Of a stretch of 64,000 nucleotides of DNA, positions 19,882 through 28,141 are shown one piece after another (position 1 is the first letter of the stretch; each line of letters starts with the position of its first letter). A model generated the notes under the pieces. It was not told the DNA's origin. It made no database searches and saw only the letters and a program-made list of their open reading frames with translations. The stretch is from a virus: positions 1 to 64,000 of IMG/VR virus record IMGVR_UViG_3300020172_002676. One strand, given 5' to 3'. Both the position numbers and the translations under genes were made by a program.

Positions 19882-20352
19882 TTAAATATTGATAATTACA
19901 AAATCACTCTGAGCAAAAGTTGTACCATTTGTAGAATAATCTAATCTTATTTTTGCAGTATATTCTGATGTTCCCTTACCAGGAAATCTATAAACTGATG
20001 ATTCACTTGTTCCTAACGAATTCTGTCCTGTCGCTATGTCAACCTCTTCTTGTGGGTCTGCTGGTGTTATACTCAAACTATTAACCAATAAGTTCGGCAT
20101 AAAATTTTCAATGGCATCCCTAATATCAGATTCAATAGCATTAAATGTTAAACCATCAAATGGTTCAAAAAGAAATTCATATAATCTTGTACCAAATTGT
20201 GGTAAAAAATATCTTGAGCCCTTCCTAGTTAAAAGCAAATGTATTAAGTCAGCCTTAATTTCCTGTGCTTGAAATTCGGTTAACTCTAAGTAATCCCCTC
20301 TTCTAGAATCTCTAAAAGGAAAATTTAATCCATATGTCGTACCATTAGCCAT
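19882..20352 (-). CDS. Baseplate wedge protein, gp25-like
   Basis: 156 aa from the ATG at 20350-20352 (MANGTTYGLNFPF). A longer reading from 20394 would overlap the upstream small gene and is less likely. The pattern of a small N-terminal strand, the helix QEIKADLIHLLLTRKGSRYF, then FGTRLYEFLFEP and a helix ending before LSITP is the gp25/lysozyme-like (GPW_gp25) family. That family is a structural wedge component despite its name. The sequence GTRLYEFLFEP corresponds to the conserved FGxxLxxxLFEP core. It directly precedes gp6, the same order as in contractile phages and injection systems. Confidence 0.88.
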   Translation of the reverse strand: MANGTTYGLNFPFRDSRRGDYLELTEFQAQEIKADLIHLLLTRKGSRYFLPQFGTRLYEFLFEPFDGLTFNAIESDIRDAIENFMPNLLVNSLSITPADPQEEVDIATGQNSLGTSESSVYRFPGKGTSEYTAKIRLDYSTNGTTFAQSDFVIINI

Positions 20353-20357
20353 TGTTA

Positions 20358-20364
20358 ATAAATA
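20358..20364 (-). promoter_or_regulatory. TATTTAT element (candidate phage promoter)
   Basis: Coding strand ACTATATTTATTAACAATG. The element ends 5 bp before the gp25 ATG, so a transcript starting here would omit the ATG or be leaderless. It may instead be a chance match. Confidence 0.25.
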
Positions 20365-20369
20365 TAGTG

Positions 20370-20585
20370 TTATTCTTTTTTTAGTGTAGTGCACCCTTTT
20401 TCATATTTGGGTTCATACGCACAATGTCTACATTTATTTCCACAACAACTACCTCGTTTCGCATGGTGATGTTCTGTCATTATCATTTTTCCATCTTCCC
20501 AATAAAAGTCAGTTGGGTTATCTTTAGATTTAATCATTTTTTTTATGTGTTCTTGGAATATCCAATCTTCAGAATTTCTTATCAT
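20370..20585 (-). CDS. Small Cys-rich DUF5522-like protein
   Basis: 71 aa. The core DFYWEDGKMIMTEHHHAKR and then GSCCGNKCRHCAYEP matches the DUF5522 family: a (Y/F)Y-x(4)-G-x-(M/V)-x-x-T-x-x-(Y/H)H stretch followed by a CC-G-x-x-CRHCPY-like knot. The four cysteines and the His run suggest a metal or Fe-S site. DUF5522 is a small bacterial family of unknown function, common in Bacteroidota, so this may be a host-acquired gene. It lies alone between the replication-operon terminator and the gp25-like gene, preceded by a TATTTAT element 8 bp before the ATG. Confidence 0.7.
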   Translation of the reverse strand: MIRNSEDWIFQEHIKKMIKSKDNPTDFYWEDGKMIMTEHHHAKRGSCCGNKCRHCAYEPKYEKGCTTLKKE

Positions 20586-20593
20586 AGTATTAT

Positions 20594-20600
20594 ATAAATA
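20594..20600 (-). promoter_or_regulatory. TATTTAT element abutting the terminator
   Basis: The T-tract of the terminator at 20601-20635 runs straight into this element (coding strand TTTTTTATTTATATAATACTATG). It ends 8 bp before the ATG of the DUF5522-like gene. Confidence 0.35.
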
Positions 20601-20635
20601 AAAAAGGAATATGTAAAAAATACATATTCCTTTTT
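20601..20635 (-). terminator. Intrinsic terminator of the replication operon
   Basis: A perfect 15-bp inverted repeat (AAAAAGGAATATGTA and its complement, 20601-20615 and 20621-20635) encloses a 5-base loop, with T-runs on both sides. It lies just after the stop of the ribonucleotide reductase gene and can act in both directions. Confidence 0.85.
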
Positions 20636-20655
20636 TTTATTTTTGATTGAGTTTA

Positions 20656-22515
20656 TTATCTAATCTCGCAAGCCCCACCAGCACAAGCCAACTCACCACT
20701 CAAATCAGTTTCATCACTATGTTCAATAACTTTTGATAAATCAATTGAGTGAAGTTTTGAAAATAATTTTTCATATTCTTCTTTAGTACAATCGGTAAAA
20801 GGAGCTTGAATGTAACTTCCATTATCATATGGAAGTACAGATAATCCATTATAAAAATCTCTATTATCCCACATCCACTCACCAGCCAATTCCCAATCTT
20901 CAGGTTTCAAACTAATAGTTGCCGATACATTATGACTATTTGAACCGCTTCTGTGACCAGGTTTAATCCATTCTTGTGTAATTTTCTTAACCCTTTCTAA
21001 TAGTTGAAATGGACTTTCAGTTCTTAATATTGAACCTTCAGGTGCTTTTTGTGGAACTGAAATAACTGCAGTATCGTGTGGACGGAAAAATTCATCTTCA
21101 ACTAACTCAGGGTGATTTTCCAATAAATAAGTATAGATTGATTCATTCTTACCTACACGGATTCTACGTATATAATAATCATTATGCCAAGCGTGAATAC
21201 CTGATGATGTACCTAAAGTTAATGATGTTGTTCCTGCAGGTTTAACCGTTGTCATACGAGCAGATTTATTAATACCAATTAATTCAGCAACTCTTGTATT
21301 TTCTTCTTTAACAATTTTTGCAGCTTCTTTCATATTATAACCTAATACAACACCAGAACCAATACCTGTCATAGACACACCAATTAACGCATCTTTTTCA
21401 GTTGTTCTTTTCCAAATATCTCGAAGATAATGGAAGTTTGTATATCCCGCTTGTAATGTTCCAATGAATGCTGCCGCTTTAACACGAGCATTTAAATCTT
21501 CTTGGGATTCAATATCTGAAACATTTACTTCACATAAATTACAGAATTGGTTTGGTCTCAATGCGATTTCGCAACAAGGGTTAGTACCCCAATCTTTATC
21601 GTTTGTAAAGTAGATACCAGGTTCACCTGCTCCTGAAGCTTCAACACGTTTCCATAATTCTAAGAAGAATTCTTTTGTAATTTTGTGTCTAACTAAAGCC
21701 GCAGAGTTATTAGCTCTACCACGTTGTGGGTTAGTTTCCCACCAAGAACCTGATTTACAAGCTATCATCTCACTATCGTCAGCCGAGAATAAAGAAATAA
21801 GCGCCGCTCTACGGATACCACCAGCAAGAACTGCGTCAGCAATATGACAAACCATATCGTGAACTTCAATAGGTGTTAATTTTTCACCATCTTCTTTTGA
21901 ACTTAACATACTTTCTAATTTATGAAGACAATCTTTTAATGGTTGAGGTCCTGGTGCTTTACCACCTGAGGTTACTAATTGAGCACCTTTTGCTCTAATA
22001 TCAGAAAAATCAAAATCGGGCGATGATAATTGTTCTCCAAAGTATGATTTGAATAATACTTTAATAGCGTCAGCCCATCCTTCAATAGAATCACCAATTA
22101 AGAATCTTCTAGACCTATTTGGATTTGGTTTTCTAATCTCAGGTAATTTTTCAACGTGATGTTTTTGAACTGAATATCCAACACCAGTACCACCTAACAA
22201 TAAAAACATTGACTCAGAAAAAGCATCTAAATGGTCTATTGGTAAGTAAGCACAATTGTAAATTCTATTTGGTGAAATTTCAATTGGTTTTCCACCGAAC
22301 TGTAATGACCTCATTGAGGGTAATACTTTTTTATCATATACAAATTTGTACACTTCTTTAATCTCATCTTTTAATGATGGATAGGTTTTAATATGCATTT
22401 CCATATTACGGGTAACTAATTCATCCCACGTTTCACGTCTATTCAATTCAGGTACAAATTTTGAGTACTTCATGTAGACAGTTAATTCTGACAATATCTT
22501 TTGTGATGCGTCCAT
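20656..22515 (-). CDS. Adenosylcobalamin-dependent ribonucleotide reductase (class II)
   Basis: 619 aa. It reduces ribonucleotides to deoxyribonucleotides for phage DNA synthesis. The catalytic loop NPCCEIALRPNQFCNL (about residues 313-328) matches the NPCxEI active site, and IYNCAYLPIDH near residue 87 gives the N-side redox cysteine. VKPAGTTSLTLGTSSGIH and the C-terminal redox tail CAGGACEIR match the monomeric B12-dependent triphosphate reductase type. It is shorter than the Lactobacillus enzyme (739 aa). No small (beta) subunit is nearby, consistent with class II. It is the last gene of the replication operon. The second Cys in NPCC is unusual, since Gly is common there. Confidence 0.88.
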   Translation of the reverse strand: MDASQKILSELTVYMKYSKFVPELNRRETWDELVTRNMEMHIKTYPSLKDEIKEVYKFVYDKKVLPSMRSLQFGGKPIEISPNRIYNCAYLPIDHLDAFSESMFLLLGGTGVGYSVQKHHVEKLPEIRKPNPNRSRRFLIGDSIEGWADAIKVLFKSYFGEQLSSPDFDFSDIRAKGAQLVTSGGKAPGPQPLKDCLHKLESMLSSKEDGEKLTPIEVHDMVCHIADAVLAGGIRRAALISLFSADDSEMIACKSGSWWETNPQRGRANNSAALVRHKITKEFFLELWKRVEASGAGEPGIYFTNDKDWGTNPCCEIALRPNQFCNLCEVNVSDIESQEDLNARVKAAAFIGTLQAGYTNFHYLRDIWKRTTEKDALIGVSMTGIGSGVVLGYNMKEAAKIVKEENTRVAELIGINKSARMTTVKPAGTTSLTLGTSSGIHAWHNDYYIRRIRVGKNESIYTYLLENHPELVEDEFFRPHDTAVISVPQKAPEGSILRTESPFQLLERVKKITQEWIKPGHRSGSNSHNVSATISLKPEDWELAGEWMWDNRDFYNGLSVLPYDNGSYIQAPFTDCTKEEYEKLFSKLHSIDLSKVIEHSDETDLSGELACAGGACEIR

Positions 22516-22540
22516 ATTTCTATTCTTTTGTTTATTTTTA

Positions 22541-23926
22541 TTAAATTATATTATTTTGAGGATTTTCTCTTTGTTTTCTTTTTTCTAATAATTCTTTTAC
22601 TCTATCTCGTTTTCTTTCTTCTTGTTGTTCTCCAAACCCTAAGAATGTTACAGATGATTCTGTATCTATTTCAAGTAATTCATTATTAAACTTACAATTT
22701 TCAAATACAACCCCATCCTTACCGATACGTGATTTTGTGATTGCAATTGTTGCAAGATTCATTTCTTTTTGTTGTAGTGTTTTTGCCACGGATATGATAA
22801 CGTGACCAACTTGTGCCTTCTTAATTGACCCACCCATTTGGTCTGTGGTAACAACTTCTGCAGAAATAGATGACCTATTACCTTGTGTTGCAGTCCAACC
22901 AACCAAATTTAATTCATGACACATTGCTTCAAAATGTCTCATAACAGACCCTTCAGCTTTCCATTCATCTTTACTTGAACTTTCAGGAACAACACAATCA
23001 ATATAGTCCAAAAGAACTAAATCAAGTTTTGTACCATCAGCAATCAATTTTCTAAGTTGATTTTTAATCTGCATCATAGTCATAGAATCTGAAGGAAGTT
23101 TTTTCAAGATTAACTCGTTCTTCATTGTTTCGTGAATTTCGTTAATCTTACTAATCACTTCTTCTTTGTGTTGAACAAGATTATCTGGTTCAATACCTGT
23201 CCAAAGTGTAAAGTGTTTACGTTGAACAATCTTCGGATTGTCTTCAAAAAATATTTGAATAACATTGTATCCAAGATTAAACGCTGTGTTTGCAATCTTT
23301 GTTAAGATTGTCGTCTTACCAACCCCTGTTGGAGCTAATATAACCCCTATCTCACCCTTCGCAAGTCCACCCTTAAGTAGTTTATCAATCCCTGGTATTC
23401 CCATCGGGATTGGGTGTCTAAAATCGTCATCTAAAACCGTATCAAGGTTGGAGAAGATATCGGTGATACCCGTGTCTCTTTCTCCAACTTGTAAGGCTTC
23501 TCTAACAAGTCCTTCAACTTTGTCATACGATTCAAAATCACCTTCGTTAATAATCTTTTGTGCTCTGTCCATTGCCTTCTGTAACTCTTGTTGTTTACAG
23601 AATTTCAACGCTTTTTCCTGCACAAACGTGCTTCCTTCAAATGGAGCCTCTTTAACTTGTTTAATAGTATCAATAACTATTTTAGCAACAAGTTCTTGTG
23701 AAATTTCAGATTTAACGATTTGGTCAAGAGTTTCAAAGTTAGGGGTTGACTCATATTTCGTGTGATACTCCTTAATCATTTGTAAGATAATTTTAAAGTA
23801 CTTATTATCAAAATAAGTGCTTTCAATCACATCCATAATTGATGTTGAAAATTCTTTATCTACAATAAGTTGGTTTAAAAGTTGTATCTGAAATGTGTTC
23901 CCTAAGTAATCAAAATTCTTATTCAT
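22541..23926 (-). CDS. Replicative DNA helicase, DnaB/gp41-like
   Basis: 461 aa, the usual length for DnaB-type helicases and T4 gp41 (475 aa). An N-terminal helical domain (1-150) is followed by a RecA-fold ATPase. Walker A is APTGVGKTT near residue 197, Walker B is LDLVLLDYID near 300, and the sensor stretch is GWTATQGNR, where DnaB enzymes have xxQLNR. It would unwind the phage replication fork. The product is encoded after SSB, recombinase and exonuclease in one operon. No primase domain is present and no separate primase gene was seen in the window. Confidence 0.9.
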   Translation of the reverse strand: MNKNFDYLGNTFQIQLLNQLIVDKEFSTSIMDVIESTYFDNKYFKIILQMIKEYHTKYESTPNFETLDQIVKSEISQELVAKIVIDTIKQVKEAPFEGSTFVQEKALKFCKQQELQKAMDRAQKIINEGDFESYDKVEGLVREALQVGERDTGITDIFSNLDTVLDDDFRHPIPMGIPGIDKLLKGGLAKGEIGVILAPTGVGKTTILTKIANTAFNLGYNVIQIFFEDNPKIVQRKHFTLWTGIEPDNLVQHKEEVISKINEIHETMKNELILKKLPSDSMTMMQIKNQLRKLIADGTKLDLVLLDYIDCVVPESSSKDEWKAEGSVMRHFEAMCHELNLVGWTATQGNRSSISAEVVTTDQMGGSIKKAQVGHVIISVAKTLQQKEMNLATIAITKSRIGKDGVVFENCKFNNELLEIDTESSVTFLGFGEQQEERKRDRVKELLEKRKQRENPQNNII

Positions 23927-23960
23927 ATGTTGTTGTTCGCTCCCTTGTTTAATTAAATAG

Positions 23961-24413
23961 TTAGTTGTTCAACTCAAAGTTCAAATATTTGTAACTTAAT
24001 TTTTCTGCTGAAAAAATGTCAGTCATATCTCTTAGAGCGTCTTTTAAAAATGGTCTTACATCAACCGTATAACGAACTTTTGGCGGATACAATTTTCCAT
24101 CAAAACTTCTATGACAAATTGTCTTGTCTCCAATTCTGATATAAATCTTAAATTCTTCCGCACCTTCAGTAAACGAAGTATTCATCACCGATGGGTCACT
24201 TATAATAGAATCAATATTATCACTCATATAGATAACCGTTTTCATTTTTAAGTGTTGTTGGAGTTCCTCTTTAAAGTATTTAAAGAAATAATATAACTCC
24301 AACGAATTTTTTGCGTTTGGGTTAAATCCCCTAACATTAAAGAATCTCTGAACTACGATATTATCGTTTAGTGTCATCAAGAATTCCATTTTGGTACTGT
24401 CCTGTTCTTTCAT
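23961..24413 (-). CDS. Unknown protein of the replication operon
   Basis: 150 aa, not recognised. It is mixed alpha/beta with no cysteines, no membrane segment and no nucleotide-binding motif. It starts 2 bp after the exonuclease stop and precedes the helicase gene by 34 bp, so it is translated with replication proteins. Its position next to the helicase would suit a helicase loader or accessory factor (T4 gp59-like role), but no sequence similarity is visible and this is only a guess. Confidence 0.6.
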   Translation of the reverse strand: MKEQDSTKMEFLMTLNDNIVVQRFFNVRGFNPNAKNSLELYYFFKYFKEELQQHLKMKTVIYMSDNIDSIISDPSVMNTSFTEGAEEFKIYIRIGDKTICHRSFDGKLYPPKVRYTVDVRPFLKDALRDMTDIFSAEKLSYKYLNFELNN

Positions 24414-24415
24414 AT

Positions 24416-25414
24416 TTATTTTTTTGTGTTTCTTTTTTCTTTTCTTGTTAACTTCATAAATGGTGTTAGGAATTTAACCCAAGCATCATCGTTTTTTGGT
24501 AGGTACTTAAAGAGTCCATCGTCCATCATCATCCTCATTAAATTCTTATATCCTCGGTCTGATGGGTCAATCGTATCTGTTAATATTTGTTCAACTAAAA
24601 CCTTACCTTCATCAGTAATCAACGGATTACTCAAATCAATAATTCTTTTATTTGTATTATAATACTCTTCACCAAGTATAGACAATTTTGTCTTACCAAT
24701 CAAAATATTTGATAAACTTTTTATAGGTTTTTTTTGCGGGATATTTCGTGCATTATCCAAGATTTCGTCCATAGTGCAGGGTTTCTCCTGCAATTGTGGG
24801 AATAATTTAATTAAAGTTTTTTCACCCAATCCTTCTATTCCATCAATATTATCTGATTTGTCCCCTGTGAATATTTTACATAACAAAACATTATAGTGAG
24901 GAATACTAACCTTGTTAATAAGGATACTATCACCATTCTTATAATATTCTTTTGTATTGGGAGAATAAACCATAACCCTATCTGATATTAGTTGAGTTAG
25001 GTCTTTGTCTGCAGAGAAAATAATAATCTCTTCATCAATCGCAGTTTGACAATAATAAGCTATAAGGTCATCTGCCTCGTTGTTAATTATTTCAACTTGT
25101 CTTACGAATACTTCTTCAAGATATTCTTTAACCCTACTTTGCTGCGTAAGATATGATTCATATTTGAATTCATTCATATCTTGTCGTCTATTCGCCTTAT
25201 ATTGGGGGTAAATTGTTTTCCGAGTTAGTGAACTATCCTCGGCATCCCAAAAAACAACAACCTTATCGTGGTTGTGTTCTTCTAGGAATTTTCGTATTGT
25301 ATTTATAAAATGGTAAATGGCACCTAAATGACTTCCGTCACTATATAAGTCCTTTACTCCGTGGAATCCAATTTTCATTAAATTGGAACCATCAACTAAT
25401 AATGTTTTAACCAC
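24416..25414 (-). CDS. 5'-3' exonuclease / RNase H (FEN-like)
   Basis: 332 aa, near T4 RNase H (305 aa). Acidic metal-binding motifs are in the family order: LLVDGSNL (D8), VVFWDAEDSS, EADDLIAYYC, FSADKDLTQL, and TGDKSDNIDGIEGLGEKT (helix-hairpin-helix). These are typical of FEN/5' nucleases that remove RNA primers from Okazaki fragments. The start codon is GTG at 25412-25414, and no nearby ATG gives the LLVDGSN strand intact. It lies between the recombinase and the small unknown gene in the replication operon. Confidence 0.9.
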   Translation of the reverse strand: MVKTLLVDGSNLMKIGFHGVKDLYSDGSHLGAIYHFINTIRKFLEEHNHDKVVVFWDAEDSSLTRKTIYPQYKANRRQDMNEFKYESYLTQQSRVKEYLEEVFVRQVEIINNEADDLIAYYCQTAIDEEIIIFSADKDLTQLISDRVMVYSPNTKEYYKNGDSILINKVSIPHYNVLLCKIFTGDKSDNIDGIEGLGEKTLIKLFPQLQEKPCTMDEILDNARNIPQKKPIKSLSNILIGKTKLSILGEEYYNTNKRIIDLSNPLITDEGKVLVEQILTDTIDPSDRGYKNLMRMMMDDGLFKYLPKNDDAWVKFLTPFMKLTRKEKRNTKK

Positions 25415-25444
25415 ATTTCGTGTATTAAATTGTGAAACAATAAA

Positions 25445-26449
25445 CTATTCTTCTTCTTTTTCTTCCTTCAAATCAAAATCACCATCAGTACCGATGATTT
25501 CTTTCCAATACTCCGCATGTTCTGTTTTGTATTTTTCAATAGAAATCTTCTCCTCAGCAGCGTCCTTACCCGCCAAAAATCCGTGTGGTGTTACAATAAT
25601 TTTTCCGTCCTCATAACCCAAACCATTGATGTGGTTTTTCATAACAGAAACTTTTGTTCTAATTGCAAACTTAACACTTCTCTTGTCTTTGGTTGCGGTA
25701 ATCTTGTTTGTACCCGCACCTTTTTGATTACCAAATAAGAACACTAAAGATGAGTTCAACCAAATAGCCTCACCACCTTTTGCTTTAATCTTTGGTTGAC
25801 CAAATGGATTGTCAGGTAATTCAACCCAAGGTTGGTTAACAATAACCAATGTGTTTTCGTATTTTGAATCAGATTTACGAGAACCTGAAATACGTTGGTT
25901 AATACCCATACCAATTTTGTCTGCAAGTGTAGACGCGTTGTGTTGTTTACCACCTTTACCGTCAAAGGTCATTTTACAAGGTACTGAACCTACAGAATCC
26001 CATAAGAACAATAAACTATAATCTAACTCACCTTTTTCTTGTGCATCCAACAAACTATTAATGTAGTCGGTAATTTGCTCAATGTAGTTGAAATTGTTAT
26101 TAAAAATGTAAAAACCATCCCAATCTAATTCACCTGTTGCTTCATCTACAACTTCTTCACAATCAAAACCCATAAGTTTTGCGTGTTCAAAAGACCATTT
26201 TTGTTCTGTAATAATGAATACAGGTAAGATACCTTTCTTCTGAGCATCTACAGCAGCCTTAACTAATCCTGTTGTTTTTCCTGTGTCCGAATGACCTAAG
26301 AACATATTCAAATGTCCAATTGCAGGTCCTGGTAATCCAACAGCATCTAAGAAGTCAGAACCCAAATCAAAAAATCTTTGGGGTTTGTATTTTGCAGAAG
26401 TTGAGAATTTTTTCTTAACTGAACTGAAATCATTTTTTTTAATTGCCAT
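25445..26449 (-). CDS. UvsX/RecA-like recombinase
   Basis: 334 aa (T4 UvsX is 391 aa). Walker A is GHSDTGKTT at residues 52-60, with an upstream segment FDLGSDFLDAVGLPGP as in UvsX-type proteins. Walker B is LLFLWDSVGS near 145-154, followed by a probable disordered L1-like region and a VIVNQPW strand. The C-terminus is Glu/Lys-rich and acidic (about 20 residues). It would form filaments on ssDNA for recombination-dependent replication and repair. The upstream neighbour is the gp32-like SSB, its functional partner in T4. No UvsY-like gene was identified. Confidence 0.9.
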   Translation of the reverse strand: MAIKKNDFSSVKKKFSTSAKYKPQRFFDLGSDFLDAVGLPGPAIGHLNMFLGHSDTGKTTGLVKAAVDAQKKGILPVFIITEQKWSFEHAKLMGFDCEEVVDEATGELDWDGFYIFNNNFNYIEQITDYINSLLDAQEKGELDYSLLFLWDSVGSVPCKMTFDGKGGKQHNASTLADKIGMGINQRISGSRKSDSKYENTLVIVNQPWVELPDNPFGQPKIKAKGGEAIWLNSSLVFLFGNQKGAGTNKITATKDKRSVKFAIRTKVSVMKNHINGLGYEDGKIIVTPHGFLAGKDAAEEKISIEKYKTEHAEYWKEIIGTDGDFDLKEEKEEE

Positions 26450-26463
26450 AGTTTTGTAAATTA

Positions 26464-26499
26464 ATCATGTATGGTACCATACAAGATACCATACATGAT
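26464..26499 (-). promoter_or_regulatory. 13-bp hairpin between SSB and recombinase genes
   Basis: ATCATGTATGGTA at 26464-26476 is perfectly repeated in inverse at 26487-26499 with a 10-base loop. There is no long T-run after it in the transcribed direction. It may be a partial terminator that sets a higher SSB to recombinase ratio, or an mRNA-stabilising 3' hairpin for the SSB message. Confidence 0.6.
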
Positions 26500-26512
26500 G
26501 TGTTTTGTTTTA

Positions 26513-27367
26513 TTAGAATGGTAAATCACTAGAAGGTTTGTCATTAACTTGTGGGTCAACATAAGGTATTCCAGATTTCGCTCCACCAAAATTGTTGGTT
26601 TCTTGTGTTGCGTTTTCATAAACGTATCCACCTTTTTCATTATCCCATTTTGGAGTTTCTCCACGAGCAATCGCCTCAAGATAATCAACAGTTTTCTTAG
26701 AATAAACATCTAACCAAGTTAGTTCGTCATTAATCCAAGCATTTGACTGTACGTCTTCTGCGTGAAGTGGTGTTGGGTCATCGTGCATAATAGTTGATAC
26801 TGCGGTGTATTCTTTACCATTTGGAGCTTTTTGTTTGTTTAACTCAATGATTAAATCACGTCCTTTTTCAGAATCAGTGATATCACCTTTGTTTCTCCAA
26901 ATCGGAATGATTTTATCTAAAATACCATCATTCTTGTAGTTGTGTTTGAATCTCCAAAATTTTGGACCATCTTCTTCGTGGTCTCTATCTATTACCTTTA
27001 CGATATAGAACTTACGAGATTTGTATTGTTTTGCTAATTCTTTATCAGAATCTTTTCCAGTTGCCATCAACTCTTCATAAACCTCATTCAAAGGTGAACG
27101 CTCATTGTCATTTTTTCCTGGGTCATAAAATTTTTGCCATTGTCCACCAACTTGGATTTCATGATACCAAGCTTCTTTGAATGGTGAAGAACCATCTGGT
27201 GTTGGAAGGATACGTACTCTACGTTGTCCTGATTTTTCTTTATCACCTAAGATAAGAGCGAAATACTTTTTCATTCTCTCGTCTTGTGACATTTTGAACT
27301 GTGGGCCTGCCCCTTGTTGTTGTGTTTTTTCGTACTGTGCCAATACGGCGTCTAATGAACTCATCAT
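26513..27367 (-). CDS. ssDNA-binding protein, gp32-like
   Basis: 284 aa (T4 gp32 is 301 aa). Recognised by the OB-fold core (VRILPTPDGSSPFKEAWYH, KSRKFYIVKVIDRDHEEDG, KFWRFKHNYKNDGILDKII) and an acidic, flexible tail ending DLPF, the typical protein-interaction tail. It coats ssDNA at forks and recruits recombinase and helicase. There is no cysteine anywhere in the protein, so the Cys3-His zinc site of T4 gp32 is absent. The region where it should lie reads YDPGKNDNERSPLNEVY. It is the first gene of the replication operon, behind a sigma70-like promoter. Confidence 0.88.
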   Translation of the reverse strand: MMSSLDAVLAQYEKTQQQGAGPQFKMSQDERMKKYFALILGDKEKSGQRRVRILPTPDGSSPFKEAWYHEIQVGGQWQKFYDPGKNDNERSPLNEVYEELMATGKDSDKELAKQYKSRKFYIVKVIDRDHEEDGPKFWRFKHNYKNDGILDKIIPIWRNKGDITDSEKGRDLIIELNKQKAPNGKEYTAVSTIMHDDPTPLHAEDVQSNAWINDELTWLDVYSKKTVDYLEAIARGETPKWDNEKGGYVYENATQETNNFGGAKSGIPYVDPQVNDKPSSDLPF

Positions 27368-27394
27368 ATGTTTTTTATATTAAATTGTTCCATA

Positions 27395-27422
27395 AGTATA
27401 ACACAAAATACGAAATTGTCAA
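27395..27422 (-). promoter_or_regulatory. sigma70-like promoter of the replication operon
   Basis: On the coding strand TTGACA (27417-27422) is separated by 16 bp from TATACT (27395-27400). The predicted start lies about 20 bp before the SSB ATG. It sits directly after the terminator of the upstream unit. Bacteroidota sigma factors use a different consensus, so use of this site in such a host is uncertain. Confidence 0.5.
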
Positions 27423-27424
27423 AT

Positions 27425-27452
27425 AAAAAAGGTCACCATTGGCGACCTTTTT
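27425..27452 (-). terminator. Intrinsic terminator after the 221-aa gene
   Basis: Arms AAAAAAGGTC and GACCTTTTT flank a short GC-containing loop region, with six T following in the minus direction. It lies 20 bp after the stop of the 221-aa gene and separates tail genes from the replication operon. Confidence 0.8.
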
Positions 27453-27471
27453 AGATTATAGTATTTTATTA

Positions 27472-28137
27472 TTAGTATTTGTTTTCGTCTCTTTGAACAC
27501 TATTTCCTTGAAATGAATTTTTAATGTCATTTGAATTAATATCAGTTACATCGTCAGGTGTTAAAACATAATCATTTTTTCCCGTTTTTTCCATTTCATC
27601 TTTCTTATCATCAAAGAATTGTGATAATTTTTGATTAAAAGGATATGAATCATACGTTCTTAACTCTAATTTTTCTTCAGGAGTTTTTTCTCTGTATTTT
27701 TCAATTTTGTTTTCAAGAGCATTTAACTTATTCATTATCGCATCCATCTCACCTAATCTTGATTCTAACTTACCAAGTTGTCCAAATAAATTTTCAAAAT
27801 ACTCGTCTTGTTTTTTTTCAATATTTTTTTGTGAATCAACTAAATCAGTTACATCTAATTCATCTGTTCCAGTTTCATTACCTTTATCGTCTTCAGAATT
27901 ACCCTTATCATCAATCTTCTCAACGTCTGGGTCATTTGCAACATCAATTGGTTCTGCCGTTGGTGGTGCGGGTGCTGCGGGTGGTGCAGGTGCCGCTGGT
28001 GGCGGTGGAACTGTTCCCCCTTCTGGTGGTGTTAATGCTCCTAAATCAGCCGATAAATCATCCGCTTGTTCTGTTATATATTTGTTGATACTTCTGTATC
28101 TTGCAATTTCATTTAATATTTTTTTATCTAAACTCAT
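27472..28137 (-). CDS. Pro/Ala-rich, coiled-coil protein of unknown function
   Basis: 221 aa, not recognised. Residues about 36-65 are a low-complexity Pro/Ala stretch (TVPPPPAAPAPPAAPAPP). An acidic Asp/Glu/Gly segment follows. Residues about 100-150 are a probable coiled coil with heptad-like Leu/Ile spacing (LFGQLGKLESRLGEMDAI). The C-terminal 60 residues are charged. This layout suits a flexible scaffold or linker protein. It is the last gene of the tail transcription unit, directly before a terminator. Longer open frames on the opposite strand are shadows of the GC-biased Pro/Ala stretch. Confidence 0.6.
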   Translation of the reverse strand: MSLDKKILNEIARYRSINKYITEQADDLSADLGALTPPEGGTVPPPPAAPAPPAAPAPPTAEPIDVANDPDVEKIDDKGNSEDDKGNETGTDELDVTDLVDSQKNIEKKQDEYFENLFGQLGKLESRLGEMDAIMNKLNALENKIEKYREKTPEEKLELRTYDSYPFNQKLSQFFDDKKDEMEKTGKNDYVLTPDDVTDINSNDIKNSFQGNSVQRDENKY

Positions 28138-28141
28138 TATA

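Noticed and set aside
23265-23765. 166-aa plus-strand frame
   Set aside because: It lies antisense inside the helicase gene. The helicase has all DnaB motifs and the antisense frame has none.
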